Positions 1 through 9,217 of a DNA stretch of 64,000 bases are shown here, piece by piece. The stretch is taken from the NCBI RefSeq assembly GCF_900217795.1, contig NZ_OBMQ01000007.1:143863-207862 (forward strand), written 5' to 3'. The translations under genes were made by a program, and so were the position numbers. The DNA is from Ureibacillus xyleni (GTDB lineage Bacteria > Bacillota > Bacilli > Bacillales_A > Planococcaceae). The notes beneath the pieces are model-generated. The model searched no databases, was not told the origin of the DNA, and worked only from the letters and a program-made list of their open reading frames with translations. The number at the start of each line of letters is the position of its first letter. The first letter of the stretch is position 1.

Positions 1-182
1 AACACCACATAACTTGCTGCACAAAGATAAATCGCAATACGAGTTACAATATATATAACTGATTCATTAAATGTTAGTTTTCTTTCCTTCCTCGTTTTTT
101 TAAAATGTCGATAATAATAAATTGAACAAAGCGCTAAAATAATTGCCGATAATTGAAAAATGTTCTCCAATATAAAAATCAT
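1..182 (-). CDS. partial membrane protein, unknown family (N-terminal 60 residues)
   Basis: An open frame runs from an ATG at 182 off the left edge of the window. A GAGGAG ribosome binding site sits 6 nt before the ATG. The visible N-terminus (MIFILENIFQLSAIILALCS...) is a hydrophobic helix of about 20 residues, followed by a basic stretch (YYYRHFKKTRKERK) and the start of a second hydrophobic helix (VIYIVTRIAIYLCAASYVV). This is what an integral membrane protein with a cytoplasmic basic loop looks like. I do not recognise the family. An overlapping ATG at 186 gives a frame that stops after 28 codons and is less likely to be used. Confidence 0.55.
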   Translation of the reverse strand, partial: MIFILENIFQLSAIILALCSIYYYRHFKKTRKERKLTFNESVIYIVTRIAIYLCAASYVV

Positions 183-302
183 ACATCACTCCTCACCCAT
201 TTAATACCAATATAAGTATTGCAACATCCCTTTTAACAAACAATCCCTCCTAGTAAAAGGTATGTCCATTGTCTAAAGGAATAACACTATTGCTAAAGTT
301 GA

Positions 303-896
303 TTATCTAAATGGTAGGCTCAAGATATAGCCATTATAAAAAAACACTTCGCGAAGTAAGAAAGGTATTTTGCTGTTCATCGTTTTATATACAGAACTTT
401 GGGATGGTGATGAATATGCATCCATTCCAATGGTTTCTGCCATGAAAATTGCTCTTTTCATATGGAGTGGGTCACTGACGATTGTGAAGGTTTCTAAATC
501 TTCTTCAATCGCGAAATCATATGCATAGTTAAGATTTTCTTCTGTTATTTTAGATTTTGTCTCAATGAAAATATCCTCAGTTAAGACATTGTTTGCAATT
601 GCATAATCTCTTGCAACTTCAGACTCTGCCAACTGATTTCCTTGTGCCTTGCCACCAGTAAAAATGATTTTCTCTACATAGTCATTTTCATAAAGCCAAA
701 TTGCATGATTTATTCTTTCGCGAAAAACAGGTGATGGTTCATCTCCCCACACGGCGGCACCCAAAACTATAGCTGCATCTGTTTTCACCCTTTGAACTTT
801 ATTCCCGAATGTCCAAATACTTGCTGCCGAATACGAAATATAAATAAGAAAAAATCCTACTATTAGGAGAGAAAACTTAAATAACCCTTTTTTCAA
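303..896 (-). CDS. DUF218 / YdcF-SanA family membrane-anchored protein
   Basis: The 197-residue protein has one N-terminal membrane segment (about residues 6-25), then a DUF218 domain: DAAIVLGAAVWGDEPSPVFRERI and the IIFTGGKAQGNQLAES block are the family signature. Members of the YdcF/SanA family act at the cell envelope; SanA is linked to vancomycin sensitivity in enterobacteria, but the biochemical activity is not settled. The start is a TTG placed 5 nt after GAGGTGGG. It is followed by a gene on the same strand (1-182) after a gap of about 120 bp. The family call is firm and the role is not known. Confidence 0.85.
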   Translation of the reverse strand: MKKGLFKFSLLIVGFFLIYISYSAASIWTFGNKVQRVKTDAAIVLGAAVWGDEPSPVFRERINHAIWLYENDYVEKIIFTGGKAQGNQLAESEVARDYAIANNVLTEDIFIETKSKITEENLNYAYDFAIEEDLETFTIVSDPLHMKRAIFMAETIGMDAYSSPSQSSVYKTMNSKIPFLLREVFFYNGYILSLPFR

Positions 897-1014
897 TTAA
901 TCCCACCTCATCTCAACTACCTTTAACCTTATATTATCAGCACTTTCCATTTTTGTCTGAACCAGATATGTTCACAATACACTACCAGAAGACAATAAAC
1001 TTTCGAAATAAAAA

Positions 1015-1052
1015 ATGTAGACAAACCCAATTGACCTTGAGTTTGTCTACAT
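1015..1052 (-). terminator. rho-independent terminator of the YkvI-like gene
   Basis: A perfect 12-bp stem (atgtagacaaac paired with gtttgtctacat) lies 18 bp after the end of the transporter gene and, read on the minus strand, is followed by a T-rich run. Confidence 0.8.
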
Positions 1053-1069
1053 ATTTTCAAGCTATTTAT

Positions 1070-2128
1070 CTAAGAAACTACTTCCTTTTTATTTCTGCGA
1101 GTCCATGCAATTAACACAGCGATAATTAATGCAAATCCTAAGTATCCCATTGTTGAATACACTTTACCTACTAATGTAGTAAAGCCGACTAAACTTGCTA
1201 CAAACCCTACTAAGCCAACTGCAACAATTGTTGGTTTAAATACTTTATGGTCTGGTGCAACGAAACGTACTGTAAATGCATAGAACATTCCCACCGCTGT
1301 GTTGTACATCATACCAAGCAACGCAATCGCCATCAGCACACCAACTGCTGGATGGATTTGTTTAGCTAGCTCTAATGTAGGCATGTCCACACCTGCAACA
1401 ACATCCATTTTTACAAACATCGTTAAGTTAATTAAGATAATTAATACACCTAGCATAACACCACCGAAAATACCACCTAGACCAGCTACTTTACTATCCT
1501 TTTCTGTACCCCCCATTACGATTAGCAGAGCTGCACCTGCTGCAAGATTGTACGATACATAAAGCAATGCGCCCATAAACCAGTTGGAAGCAGCACTTGC
1601 TTGATTTTGTGCAATTTCATTTGCTTCAGAAATAGAAATATCCATAGTAAATAATGAGTAGATTAAGATAATGAAAATTACGACCATTAAATAAGGTGTA
1701 ATAACAGCAATTAGATTCATAATATTTTTTACATTTAATAGCAGCGTTCCAATTGTTAGTGCTACCATGATAATACTCCCAATCATCGGGTCAATCCCAA
1801 ACATTTGATTAAATGTAGAACCAGCCCCCGCAAACATAACTACAGCTACTCCGAATAAGAAGAATGTGATTAGAACATCTAGCACCACTCCTACATAACG
1901 ACCACCAATATGATAAATTACACCTTTATGAGATGTTGTTTGAAGTTTCGATCCAAGTTGTGCAAGCGTCATCCCTAAAAAAGCAAAAGCAACTGTTGCA
2001 ACTAGCCCTCCAATAATTCCCAAAATACCAAAACTCGTAAAATACTGCATTATTTCTTGACCTGAGGCAAAGCCGGCACCAACAATTAGTCCGACAAAGG
2101 CCCCTCCAATTTGTAAACTTTTCTTCAT
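1070..2128 (-). CDS. YkvI-type membrane transporter (APC/SLC5-like fold)
   Basis: This is a polytopic membrane protein of about 352 residues with roughly ten hydrophobic helices. The N-terminus (KKSLQIGGAFVGLIVGAGFASGQEI) carries the broken first helix with G-A-G-F-A-S-G-Q, the substrate-binding signature of the YkvI family, which has the APC-superfamily fold of sodium-coupled amino-acid carriers. The ATG at 2128 is preferred because GGGTG stands 6 nt before it; a GTG three codons upstream is possible. It follows the amino-acid racemase cluster on the same strand with one hairpin between, which suggests, but does not prove, that it imports an amino acid or dipeptide used by those enzymes. Confidence 0.8.
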   Translation of the reverse strand: MKKSLQIGGAFVGLIVGAGFASGQEIMQYFTSFGILGIIGGLVATVAFAFLGMTLAQLGSKLQTTSHKGVIYHIGGRYVGVVLDVLITFFLFGVAVVMFAGAGSTFNQMFGIDPMIGSIIMVALTIGTLLLNVKNIMNLIAVITPYLMVVIFIILIYSLFTMDISISEANEIAQNQASAASNWFMGALLYVSYNLAAGAALLIVMGGTEKDSKVAGLGGIFGGVMLGVLIILINLTMFVKMDVVAGVDMPTLELAKQIHPAVGVLMAIALLGMMYNTAVGMFYAFTVRFVAPDHKVFKPTIVAVGLVGFVASLVGFTTLVGKVYSTMGYLGFALIIAVLIAWTRRNKKEVVS

Positions 2129-2185
2129 ACTATTCACCCGCTATTCTAAGATGTTTAAAGATTCTGAAAAAAATAATTTCAAGTT

Positions 2186-2218
2186 ATCCTTAAGTATCTT
2201 TTATTGATACTTAAGGAT
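2186..2218 (-). terminator. hairpin between racemase and transporter genes
   Basis: A perfect 13-bp stem with a 7-nt loop directly follows the racemase stop codon. The T-run on the minus strand begins about 12 nt later, so it may be a partial terminator that lowers expression of the transporter. Confidence 0.65.
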
Positions 2219-2224
2219 TTTCGC

Positions 2225-3331
2225 TTATTTATATACCTTTTTATCGACTGTATACGATTCAACTGTTTCAATATCTACTTTGTAACCAATACCAGCTGTT
2301 TGTGGTACTTGAATATAGCCATTTTCAGCCACAACTTCCGGCTCGATAATATCTTTTTCCCAGTAACGATTTGAACTAGCTGTGTCCCCTGGTAAAATGA
2401 AGTTCGATAATGTGGTTAATGCAACATTATGAGCTCGGCCTATGCCAGACTCTAGCATTCCACCACACCAAACTGGAATTCCTTTTAACTCACAGTAGTC
2501 ATGAATTTTCTTCGCTTCTGTTAAACCGCCAACTCGACCAATTTTAATGTTAATAATTTTTGTCGCACCTAGCTCTACTGCTTTCCGTGCATCTTCAAGT
2601 GAATGAATACTTTCATCTAGACAAATAGGTGTATTCAATTGTTTTTGTAAAGTAGCATGATCGATTATGTCATCAGATGCTAAAGGCTGTTCAATCATTG
2701 TTAAGTTAAACTCATCTAATTGCTTTAACAATTCTGCATCACTTAAACGATACGCTGAATTAGCATCTGCCATAATTGCCACATCCGGGAATTTTTCACG
2801 TAATGTACGCATTACTTCAACATCCCAGCCCGGCTTAATTTTTACTTTAATTCGTTTATACCCTTCGTTTACATACTCATCGACAAGGGATACTAGTTCG
2901 TCAATGCTTTTTTGGATGCCGATACTAATTCCCACTTCAATTTTATCCTTCTTCCCACCAAGCGCTGATGCTAATGATTGATTCGTAAGTTGTGCGTAAA
3001 TGTCCCAAACAGCACCTTCAATTGTTGATTTTGCCATGTTATTTTTACGAATTGGCTCAAAAATTTCGTTCACTTCATCTGGATGAGAAATATCTTTATT
3101 TAAGATAAGCGGAATCAAAAAGTCTTCAAGCATATGCCAGTTTGTTTTTAATGTTTCTTCATTGTACCAGGGCGAATGAAATGCTACCGATTCTCCCCAG
3201 CCAATTGTGCCATCTTCATTTTTCGCTTCTAAAAGTAAAAATTCTTTATTTGTAAATGTCCCAAAACTTGTTGTAAATGGGGACTTTAATTTCATTTGTA
3301 AATGGCGAATCGTAATTTCAGCAATTTTCAT
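2225..3331 (-). CDS. N-succinylamino-acid racemase / o-succinylbenzoate synthase-like (enolase superfamily)
   Basis: An enolase-superfamily barrel enzyme of the muconate-lactonizing subgroup, about 368 residues. Visible catalytic parts are the KxK motif ([10 protein letters not shown]), the three metal ligands in MADANS, MIEQP and LDES, and the second catalytic lysine in NIKIGRVGG. Members are either MenC (menaquinone synthesis) or racemases of N-acylated amino acids. The neighbours decide it: a GNAT acyltransferase and an M20 deacylase overlap or abut it, the arrangement described for the Geobacillus kaustophilus D- to L-amino-acid conversion pathway, and no men genes are present. The ATG at 3331 is chosen because GGAGG lies 8 nt before it; a TTG at 3346 and ATG at 3337 are poorly placed. 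Confidence 0.85.
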   Translation of the reverse strand: MKIAEITIRHLQMKLKSPFTTSFGTFTNKEFLLLEAKNEDGTIGWGESVAFHSPWYNEETLKTNWHMLEDFLIPLILNKDISHPDEVNEIFEPIRKNNMAKSTIEGAVWDIYAQLTNQSLASALGGKKDKIEVGISIGIQKSIDELVSLVDEYVNEGYKRIKVKIKPGWDVEVMRTLREKFPDVAIMADANSAYRLSDAELLKQLDEFNLTMIEQPLASDDIIDHATLQKQLNTPICLDESIHSLEDARKAVELGATKIINIKIGRVGGLTEAKKIHDYCELKGIPVWCGGMLESGIGRAHNVALTTLSNFILPGDTASSNRYWEKDIIEPEVVAENGYIQVPQTAGIGYKVDIETVESYTVDKKVYK

Positions 3332-4142
3332 CTTCATTTCCTCCAAGCTCTAACGTATCTTTTTTAACAAAAATATAGCTATTCCATTGGTCGTTCTTTT
3401 GTATTCGAACAGCCGTGTAACCTGCTGCAAATACTTTTTGAAATACTTTTCGTGTTTCCATTCGCCAGTGCATCGCGTGTTCCTGGCTTTTTGCTTTTAA
3501 ACTTTGAAAATCCCATGGAACAGGAAGTGAATATACCTCTGATGTTAAAGCATCTAATGCAAATATTTTCAACGATGGTAATCCTGCTTCGTCAAAAATG
3601 ATTTCCCCGAGTGGTTGAGGATGACTAATTTGCGGTTCAATTTGCTTTTCGACATAAGGACTTTTTAAATACCAATGAACTTCAAAACGGTCAGATGGTA
3701 ACCCTTGATTAAAGCCATCCTTCATTTCACCATAACAATTTTCAATGTATGTATGACAAACTCCATTCAACTTCGTCAGGTTTAAATAGCCATTTCGAGT
3801 TTCGAGTGGATCATATGTCCAATGCATCATGTCGTAACCTTTACTGATAGCAATTGTTCTTTGTGCATGTTTTAGTTGCTCGCCAATTTGTTGTGAGCGA
3901 TAGTTTTCATCGATTCCAAGCATGTGTGAGCAAAGAGACACTTTACTGTTTTTAAAGCCTGCAAATCCGTAACTAAACCCGACAAGCTTTTCATCATCAT
4001 AGGCACCAACCATAATCCCCCCATTTTTAACGGCGGTTAACGTTTGGTGAGTAGGAATTGGCTCAATACCCCATACTTGTTTTTCTAAGAGTTGAACTTG
4101 TTCCATTTCTTCTAACGTTGTTAATTCTCTCACTTGTATCAT
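3318..4142 (-). CDS. GNAT acyltransferase (COG3375 type), probable N-succinyltransferase of D-amino acids
   Basis: A 274-residue GNAT-superfamily protein. The acyl-CoA binding region is visible as a beta strand followed by [20 protein letters not shown] (about residues 78-98), and [18 protein letters not shown] is typical of the COG3375 group. In the homologous Geobacillus cluster this enzyme succinylates D-amino acids before racemisation. The stop overlaps the start of the racemase by 14 bp and the M20 gene ends 2 bp before its ATG, so the three enzymes are translated from one message. The succinyl donor is inferred from context, not from sequence. Confidence 0.8.
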   Translation of the reverse strand: MIQVRELTTLEEMEQVQLLEKQVWGIEPIPTHQTLTAVKNGGIMVGAYDDEKLVGFSYGFAGFKNSKVSLCSHMLGIDENYRSQQIGEQLKHAQRTIAISKGYDMMHWTYDPLETRNGYLNLTKLNGVCHTYIENCYGEMKDGFNQGLPSDRFEVHWYLKSPYVEKQIEPQISHPQPLGEIIFDEAGLPSLKIFALDALTSEVYSLPVPWDFQSLKAKSQEHAMHWRMETRKVFQKVFAAGYTAVRIQKNDQWNSYIFVKKDTLELGGNEDENC

Positions 4143-4144
4143 GT

Positions 4145-5275
4145 CTAATCTCTTCTTTCTACTTGCTGTAATGCAATAAGGAGCGCTTTAGTAATAATAC
4201 GTGCCCCTACAGGTAACTGCTGCTGATTAAATGTCATTTGCGGATGATGAAGTCCTGGTGCAACCCCACAGCCGAGCCCAAGCATTGTGGACTTTAAGTG
4301 AGGTTTTGAGTAGGAATAAAAGTGAAAATCCTCTCCACCTGGTGTGATAACTTCAGGAGCACAATGTTCTTCGCCAACCGTTTCAATAATTGCCTGCTTC
4401 ATAATCGCTTTCGCCTCAGGATGAACTTGTGCTGCAACGATATGAGTAGCTACCTTCGTTGTAATCGTTGCGTCGTATAATGTACTAATGGCCTCTACTG
4501 CCTTTTCAAACCCATTCGTCAGTGCATCCATCGTTTCATTCGTTTGTGCACGCGTATCAATACTAAATGTTGCACTACCTGGAATAATATTCGATGACAT
4601 TCCACCTGCTTGGAGCTGAGTCATTTTGATGGAACCTGATTCGGTTGGGCTAATCCAAATACGTTTCAATGCATCCACTAAAGCAGAAGCTATTTCAATG
4701 GCATTGATTCCTTGTTCAGGTCGTGCACCATGAGCTTCTACACCTGTTATTGTCCCTGTAATCAGTTTTGCAGCCCCATGATATAACGCTGGTGAATGGG
4801 CCCCATCTTGAAGCTCTATAGACGGCCTAACATGTACACCAAATAAATATTCCAAGGAGTCGATTACACCTTGTTGAACAATTGCCTTTGCGCCCTCTCC
4901 CTTTTCTTCAGCTGGCTGAAAGATCAAACGAACAGCTCCTGGCAACGATTCTTTTTCTTCATTTAAAAGGAGTGCTGTACCAATTGCCATTGACATATGT
5001 CCATCATGCCCACATGAGTGATTAGCTTGAAACTCTCCATCCACTTCTTGCCATAGTGCATCAATATCTGTCCTAAATCCTACTTTTGGGATACCTTGTC
5101 CAATATCAACATATAATCCTGTCATATCTTCAAAAGATTTAGGCTCTAATCCTTCACTCTTAAGAAGCTCTATTAAATAAGCTGTTGTATTTGTTTCTTC
5201 CCAGCTGATTTCCGGGTTTGCATGTAAATGAGCAAACACCTTTTGCATTCGTTCAGTTAATTGTTGCTCTGTCAT
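4145..5275 (-). CDS. M20 family metallo-amidohydrolase, probable N-succinyl-L-amino acid desuccinylase
   Basis: A 376-residue M20D peptidase/amidohydrolase. The metal-binding motifs CGHDGHMS, PAEEKGEGA and the C-terminal GGEDFHFYS are all present, and the lid domain with the dimer histidine lies between them. The family hydrolyses N-acyl amino acids (hippuricase/IAA-amino-acid hydrolase type). Here it probably releases free L-amino acid and succinate after the racemase has acted. The ATG at 5275 is 5 nt after the stop of the regulator gene, with GGAG upstream; an ATG at 5290 has no binding site. Confidence 0.85.
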   Translation of the reverse strand: MTEQQLTERMQKVFAHLHANPEISWEETNTTAYLIELLKSEGLEPKSFEDMTGLYVDIGQGIPKVGFRTDIDALWQEVDGEFQANHSCGHDGHMSMAIGTALLLNEEKESLPGAVRLIFQPAEEKGEGAKAIVQQGVIDSLEYLFGVHVRPSIELQDGAHSPALYHGAAKLITGTITGVEAHGARPEQGINAIEIASALVDALKRIWISPTESGSIKMTQLQAGGMSSNIIPGSATFSIDTRAQTNETMDALTNGFEKAVEAISTLYDATITTKVATHIVAAQVHPEAKAIMKQAIIETVGEEHCAPEVITPGGEDFHFYSYSKPHLKSTMLGLGCGVAPGLHHPQMTFNQQQLPVGARIITKALLIALQQVERRD

Positions 5276-5280
5276 ATCAT

Positions 5281-6150
5281 TCAACTCCATCGATTTGCAA
5301 TAAAGCTATTTTGAAAATCATCATATTTTACCCGTTGCTCATTATAATAGTCTTGATCATTAGACATCATGCCGACAACAAGGGTATTTAAAAAGGCAAT
5401 TAAAGCAGGCATCATATCTATAGTGGATAACTCAGGTTGTTGCAAAACAAATGATTCATTTGCAAATGCATGAATCGGTGCGACATTTGAATCTGTTATC
5501 GCAACTGTATATACACCGCGCCTTAAAAACTCTTCAGCAATTTGAATTGGTTCTTTGTAATAGCGATGCAGTGAAATGACTATGGCAAGTTCCGATTCTT
5601 CAACTTCTTGCAATGTACGAATTAACATCCCCGTTTCAGTTTGGACAAGTTCTACATTTGGCCGAAGCATGTTTAATGTAAATTGAAACCATTGTGCTGC
5701 AAAACTAGATGCCCCAGAGCCAATTATGTAGATACGTTTTGCCTCGTGTAACTTTTTCGTCGTGTTATGAAACTGTTTAGGATTAACTTGTTTTGCAATT
5801 CTGACAATTTGATTGCTAGTTTGGCCCATCACTTTTTCACAAAGTTGTTGTTCTTTAAATAGCTCTTCTTTAGAAGATACATAGTTACCTAAAGTGCTAT
5901 TCGTATTATTTTCAAATAAATACATCGTCAGCTCTTTTTGCAACTGAGCATAGCCATTTAAACCAATCGTATAGCAAAATCGAATGACCGTTGTTTCACT
6001 CGTTCCCGCTTGCTTTCCGACTTCACTTGCTGAGTGAACGCCTACATAAGTTGGGTTATTTAATATAAAACTTGCCACCTTTTGTTGTGACTTTGATAAA
6101 GAGTTATATTGTCGTTCAATTCGTTCTTTAATTGTTCCTATTGTATTCAG
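5281..6150 (-). CDS. RpiR-family transcriptional regulator (HTH_6 + SIS)
   Basis: The protein has an N-terminal RpiR helix-turn-helix (ASEVGKQAGTSETTVIRFCYTIGLNGYAQLQKEL) and a C-terminal SIS domain (IYIIGSGASSFAAQWFQ, VISLHRYYKEP) that binds a sugar-phosphate-like ligand. Starting at the GTG at 6078 would cut off the first helix of the domain. In frame upstream the sequence reads TIKERIERQYNSLSKSQQK, exactly the usual RpiR N-terminus, but has no ATG, GTG or TTG. A CTG at 6150 lies about 7 nt after AAGGGGAGA and is the likely start. As the first gene of the D-amino-acid cluster it probably controls it. Confidence 0.8.
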   Translation of the reverse strand: MNTIGTIKERIERQYNSLSKSQQKVASFILNNPTYVGVHSASEVGKQAGTSETTVIRFCYTIGLNGYAQLQKELTMYLFENNTNSTLGNYVSSKEELFKEQQLCEKVMGQTSNQIVRIAKQVNPKQFHNTTKKLHEAKRIYIIGSGASSFAAQWFQFTLNMLRPNVELVQTETGMLIRTLQEVEESELAIVISLHRYYKEPIQIAEEFLRRGVYTVAITDSNVAPIHAFANESFVLQQPELSTIDMMPALIAFLNTLVVGMMSNDQDYYNEQRVKYDDFQNSFIANRWS

Positions 6151-6483
6151 AGGAAGTCTCCCCTTTATTTTTTCTTTTATTGAAGTTTAGGCTTCATAAA
6201 TATAATTAGTAATCTAACATGAAAAAAATAGACTAGCAACAAGTATTCTGAAATTTCTCAGTTGTTTGTTTATTGAAAATTAGCATGAAAGCATTTTAAA
6301 ACATGAAAATCATTAATAAGCTAGCGATTTTACTAATAAAAAAGAAGAGAGGCATTATAATAGAAATTCACCGTAATCAGGCCTTTTTCCAATAATAACC
6401 TCAGAAAAATAGTTATTTTACACTAATGTAAACAAAGTCTTTGTTCCGTTTTTTCTTCTCTTTTAAACAGGTATGATTAAAAT
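6151..6483. other. intergenic region upstream of the RpiR-led cluster
   Basis: No gene is visible. The region is AT-rich, contains the promoter zone of the RpiR cluster (right part reads leftward), and ends at the direct repeat gattaaaat (6475-6483) that flanks the palindromic element to the right. Confidence 0.4.
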
Positions 6484-6719
6484 TAGGGCACTGAAAAAGT
6501 CGATTTTGATAAATTTTTATAATAAAAATACGCTCAGATCTTTTAGGAAGTGGGATTCACGAAGACTCCTACGGGAACAGCTTGAGCTGAAGACCCCGCA
6601 GGAGCTTGCGACGAGGAGGCTGAAGCCAAGCCCGTGGAAAGCGAAGTGAATCCCACCTTCTATTTAGAAGCAAATAATTACTATAAATTTTTATCGGTAT
6701 TTAGTTTTTCAGTGGCTTC
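6484..6719. mobile_element. MITE-like palindromic repeat with terminal inverted repeats and 9-bp target duplication
   Basis: A 236-bp non-coding unit is bounded by inverted ends (ggcactgaaaaagt at left, the complement of actgaaaaact at right) and by the direct repeat gattaaaat at 6475-6483 and 6720-6728, as expected of a target-site duplication. Inside is a second perfect 11-bp stem, gtgggattcac (6550-6560) with gtgaatcccac (6646-6656), around a GC-rich core (ctcctacgggaacagc ... ccccgcaggagc). This core is much richer in GC than its surroundings and resembles a multi-copy intergenic repeat that I recall from Bacillus-group genomes. No transposase is present, so it would have moved in trans. 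Confidence 0.7.
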
Positions 6720-6776
6720 GATTAAAATAGGGAACATTTTGAATTTATGGATAAGAATTAGGAGGATCAGCACTAG

Positions 6777-7379
6777 ATGAAATATGTATTTCTTTATTTA
6801 TGTTTAACATTACTCCTTTTAGTGGGGTGTTCATCTAATGAAAAGGAAAAACAAGAGGAAAAGATTGAGCAAACTACAACTGAGACTAAAAAAGAAGAGG
6901 CTCAGGATGGGTCCAAAAACAAGGAAGATATATCGTATGACGAAACAAAATTAGTTGAAGCTGTTGATACGGCTAAAGTTTATCCAGAAATAACTTTTCA
7001 AAATATTAATTGGTTTTTTGGAAGCCCAGATCGTCAGCCGTATGGAGGAATTTGGGTATATACTTCAGAAACCATTCCATCTGGTTATGATGACACTATT
7101 GATTGGGAGCAAAATGACTTATTGTTATTACAAGTAAACGATGCTCAATATGTTGATCACGAGCTAGAAATCAAAGCACTGCAAATACTAGATGATAATG
7201 TCGTAAAAATTGTAGTAAGTATTGAGCCAGATGAATATAGTACAGATAAAAAAGCAGCAAGAAGATATGCATCAGTTGAAAAAGGTCAACTAGGTGGCAA
7301 GAAGTTTTTAGTTGAAACAGTTGAGGGAGATCAAATAGACGTAGGAACCGAAGTAAAAACAAGCGAAATTTCTAAATAG
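6777..7379 (+). CDS. lipoprotein of unknown function
   Basis: A 200-residue secreted lipoprotein. The signal peptide (KYVFLYLCLTLLLLVGCSS) ends in a lipobox with Cys18. A charged Glu/Lys/Thr linker (about residues 19-55) leads to a globular domain of about 145 residues rich in acidic residues, with no cysteine. I do not recognise the domain. It stands alone on the plus strand; AGGAGG precedes the ATG by 11 nt. A hairpin shared with the convergent neighbour follows it. Confidence 0.75.
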   Translation: MKYVFLYLCLTLLLLVGCSSNEKEKQEEKIEQTTTETKKEEAQDGSKNKEDISYDETKLVEAVDTAKVYPEITFQNINWFFGSPDRQPYGGIWVYTSETIPSGYDDTIDWEQNDLLLLQVNDAQYVDHELEIKALQILDDNVVKIVVSIEPDEYSTDKKAARRYASVEKGQLGGKKFLVETVEGDQIDVGTEVKTSEISK

Positions 7380-7404
7380 ACAAGAGTTTTAGTGTAATAA
7401 ACGC

Positions 7405-7440
7405 GAGCGCCTATCCATCAAATTCAAAGGGTAGGCGCTC
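7405..7440. terminator. hairpin between convergent genes
   Basis: A perfect 9-bp stem (gagcgccta with taggcgctc) lies between the ends of the lipoprotein gene and the convergent membrane-protein gene, so it can serve both. Confidence 0.65.
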
Positions 7441-7446
7441 ATTTAT

Positions 7447-7734
7447 TTATTGAAACATTACAGTGAAACCAATCCATCCAATTAGTAAAATATTGGGGGA
7501 AATTAACATTGCAGACAACCATCTTATGTTTTTTCTTAAGAAGTATGCTGCTCCAAGGTAAAACAAAGGAAAGACCATTCCCCACCATTCAAAACGTGGT
7601 GTTGCAGCTAAATAAAGAGAAATCGGGATAAATAAGATAAAGGTAATGACAAGTAAAGATGCCTTTTTTGAAGCTATTGCCATGACCGACAGTACAATGG
7701 ATGCAATCATAAATGGCCAAAAGAATATCCCCAT
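7447..7734 (-). CDS. small four-helix membrane protein, unknown
   Basis: Ninety-five residues with about four hydrophobic segments (MGIFFWPFMIASIVLSVMAI, LLVITFILFIPISLYLA, FPLFYLGAAYFL, LLIGWIGFTVMF). The ATG at 7734 has AAGGAGGAG immediately upstream; a longer frame from 7764 lacks a site. The protein resembles small uncharacterised Bacillus membrane proteins but I cannot name a family. Confidence 0.65.
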   Translation of the reverse strand: MGIFFWPFMIASIVLSVMAIASKKASLLVITFILFIPISLYLAATPRFEWWGMVFPLFYLGAAYFLRKNIRWLSAMLISPNILLIGWIGFTVMFQ

Positions 7735-7849
7735 CGGACTCCTCCTTAACAAATTTGATAACAAAAAGTAAAGGCTTTCACTAGATTATAGTACAACGAG
7801 AAATATATTTCCTTAAAATAGGGCTTTATCAAATTAATTCTATTTTCGT

Positions 7850-9037
7850 TTAATGATTTTCAAACCGTCTAAACTTGACCATTGAAATGATTCCTAATAG
7901 CGGCCCAATTGCTAATATTGTAAAAACCCACTCCCACCCTATTATTTGCTGAATAAAAGGAATTAGATTAATAGAGAATATCGTGAGTAGAAAACCAATA
8001 CACATTTGAAAAGTTAGAGCTGTACCTACATACTCCTCTTCCGCTACTTCTGAAACGGCTGCAGAGAATTGGGCGGAATCAGAAATAACAGACATCCCCC
8101 AAATGACTGAAATTATTAAAGTTAGCCAAATAGATTGACCAAATGTAAAACCAATCATTACACAACAAATTGCACTAACTAACATAGAATAAATTGTTAA
8201 ATTGGCTCTACCTATTTTATCGGAAATTACTCCACCAACCACACAACCAATCCCCCCTGCAATACCGATAGACAAAAATGAAGCAAATGCACTGAACCAA
8301 TAAGGAATTTCCGGTGAATAGGTTGTGAAACTAACGATTAAAAATACAGGTAGCCACGTCCACATCGCGTACAGTTCCCACATATGCCCAAAGTATCCAT
8401 AGTTCGCGAGCATTACTCGTTTATTTAGTACAACCTTTTTAATAAATTTAAACGAGAAAGGTACCTTGTTTGCTTTTACAGGGGCATCTTCTAAAATATA
8501 CGTCACAATAAGTGCCGATAGTAAAGCCAGTATTGAACTACATATAATGACCATTTTCCAATTCACTGAAAAGAAAAACATAGCAACAAAATGTGGTAAC
8601 GAAGACCCTAAAGTTAAAGCTGCAATTAAAATCCCAATAGCAATGCCCCGTTTTTTAGGAAACCATTGCGATAAAATTTTTACAGCAACTGGATAAACTC
8701 CTGCCAATGTAACTCCGGTTAAAATTCTTAGTAATATACCAAAAAATGCGGTATCAACTACTATTAATAAAGCATTTAATAGTGCACCTAAAATTGCTGA
8801 TATTGCAAAAATCTTACGTGGATTAAAGCGATCAGCAATTCCAAAATATGAACTTAACAAGGCACCAATTACAAACCCAATAGGAACCGATGTAGAAAGC
8901 CAAGCTTCTGTTGTCGAGCTTAGATTCCAAATATTCATTAGTTCAAGTGCAATAACGGATGCACTAAACCACAAACTTAGAGCAAATAACTCTGCTAATC
9001 CAATCCATAGTAACGCCCTCCAACTACCGTGAATCAT
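7850..9037 (-). CDS. MFS transporter
   Basis: A 395-residue protein with twelve predicted membrane helices and the major-facilitator cytoplasmic signatures: SSYFGIADRFNPRKIF after helix 2 and GGVISDKIGRANL in the middle loop. The region KRGIAIGILIAALTLGSSLPH matches the helix 4-5 motif of nitrate/oxalate/cyanate-type porters, but substrate cannot be told. The ATG at 9037 follows AAGGGGGG by 5 nt; the longer frame from 9115 begins with a stretch lacking a ribosome site. It appears monocistronic. Confidence 0.85.
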   Translation of the reverse strand: MIHGSWRALLWIGLAELFALSLWFSASVIALELMNIWNLSSTTEAWLSTSVPIGFVIGALLSSYFGIADRFNPRKIFAISAILGALLNALLIVVDTAFFGILLRILTGVTLAGVYPVAVKILSQWFPKKRGIAIGILIAALTLGSSLPHFVAMFFFSVNWKMVIICSSILALLSALIVTYILEDAPVKANKVPFSFKFIKKVVLNKRVMLANYGYFGHMWELYAMWTWLPVFLIVSFTTYSPEIPYWFSAFASFLSIGIAGGIGCVVGGVISDKIGRANLTIYSMLVSAICCVMIGFTFGQSIWLTLIISVIWGMSVISDSAQFSAAVSEVAEEEYVGTALTFQMCIGFLLTIFSINLIPFIQQIIGWEWVFTILAIGPLLGIISMVKFRRFENH

Positions 9038-9125
9038 AACTTCCCCCCTTAAAGATAGATTTAAATTAATTATACAAAATATTAAAAAAAAAGAATTATA
9101 TTCGATATTTTTCAAAATAAAAAAA

Positions 9126-9144
9126 GGATTGCCTTAGCAACCCC
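9126..9144 (-). terminator. terminator of the beta-lactamase-fold hydrolase gene
   Basis: Read on the minus strand, GGGGTTGC-TAA-GGCAATCC is followed by seven T residues. Confidence 0.75.
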
Positions 9145-9217
9145 ACAAAAAATAATGACGACTAATTATAAATTTAGAATTCTTTAAACTTTTCGAATGT
9201 TTCAAAATAATAATAAA

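Noticed and set aside
2225..3331. Assignment as menC (menaquinone synthesis)
   Set aside because: No men genes are nearby and the acyltransferase/deacylase neighbours point to the racemase role, although dual activity is possible.
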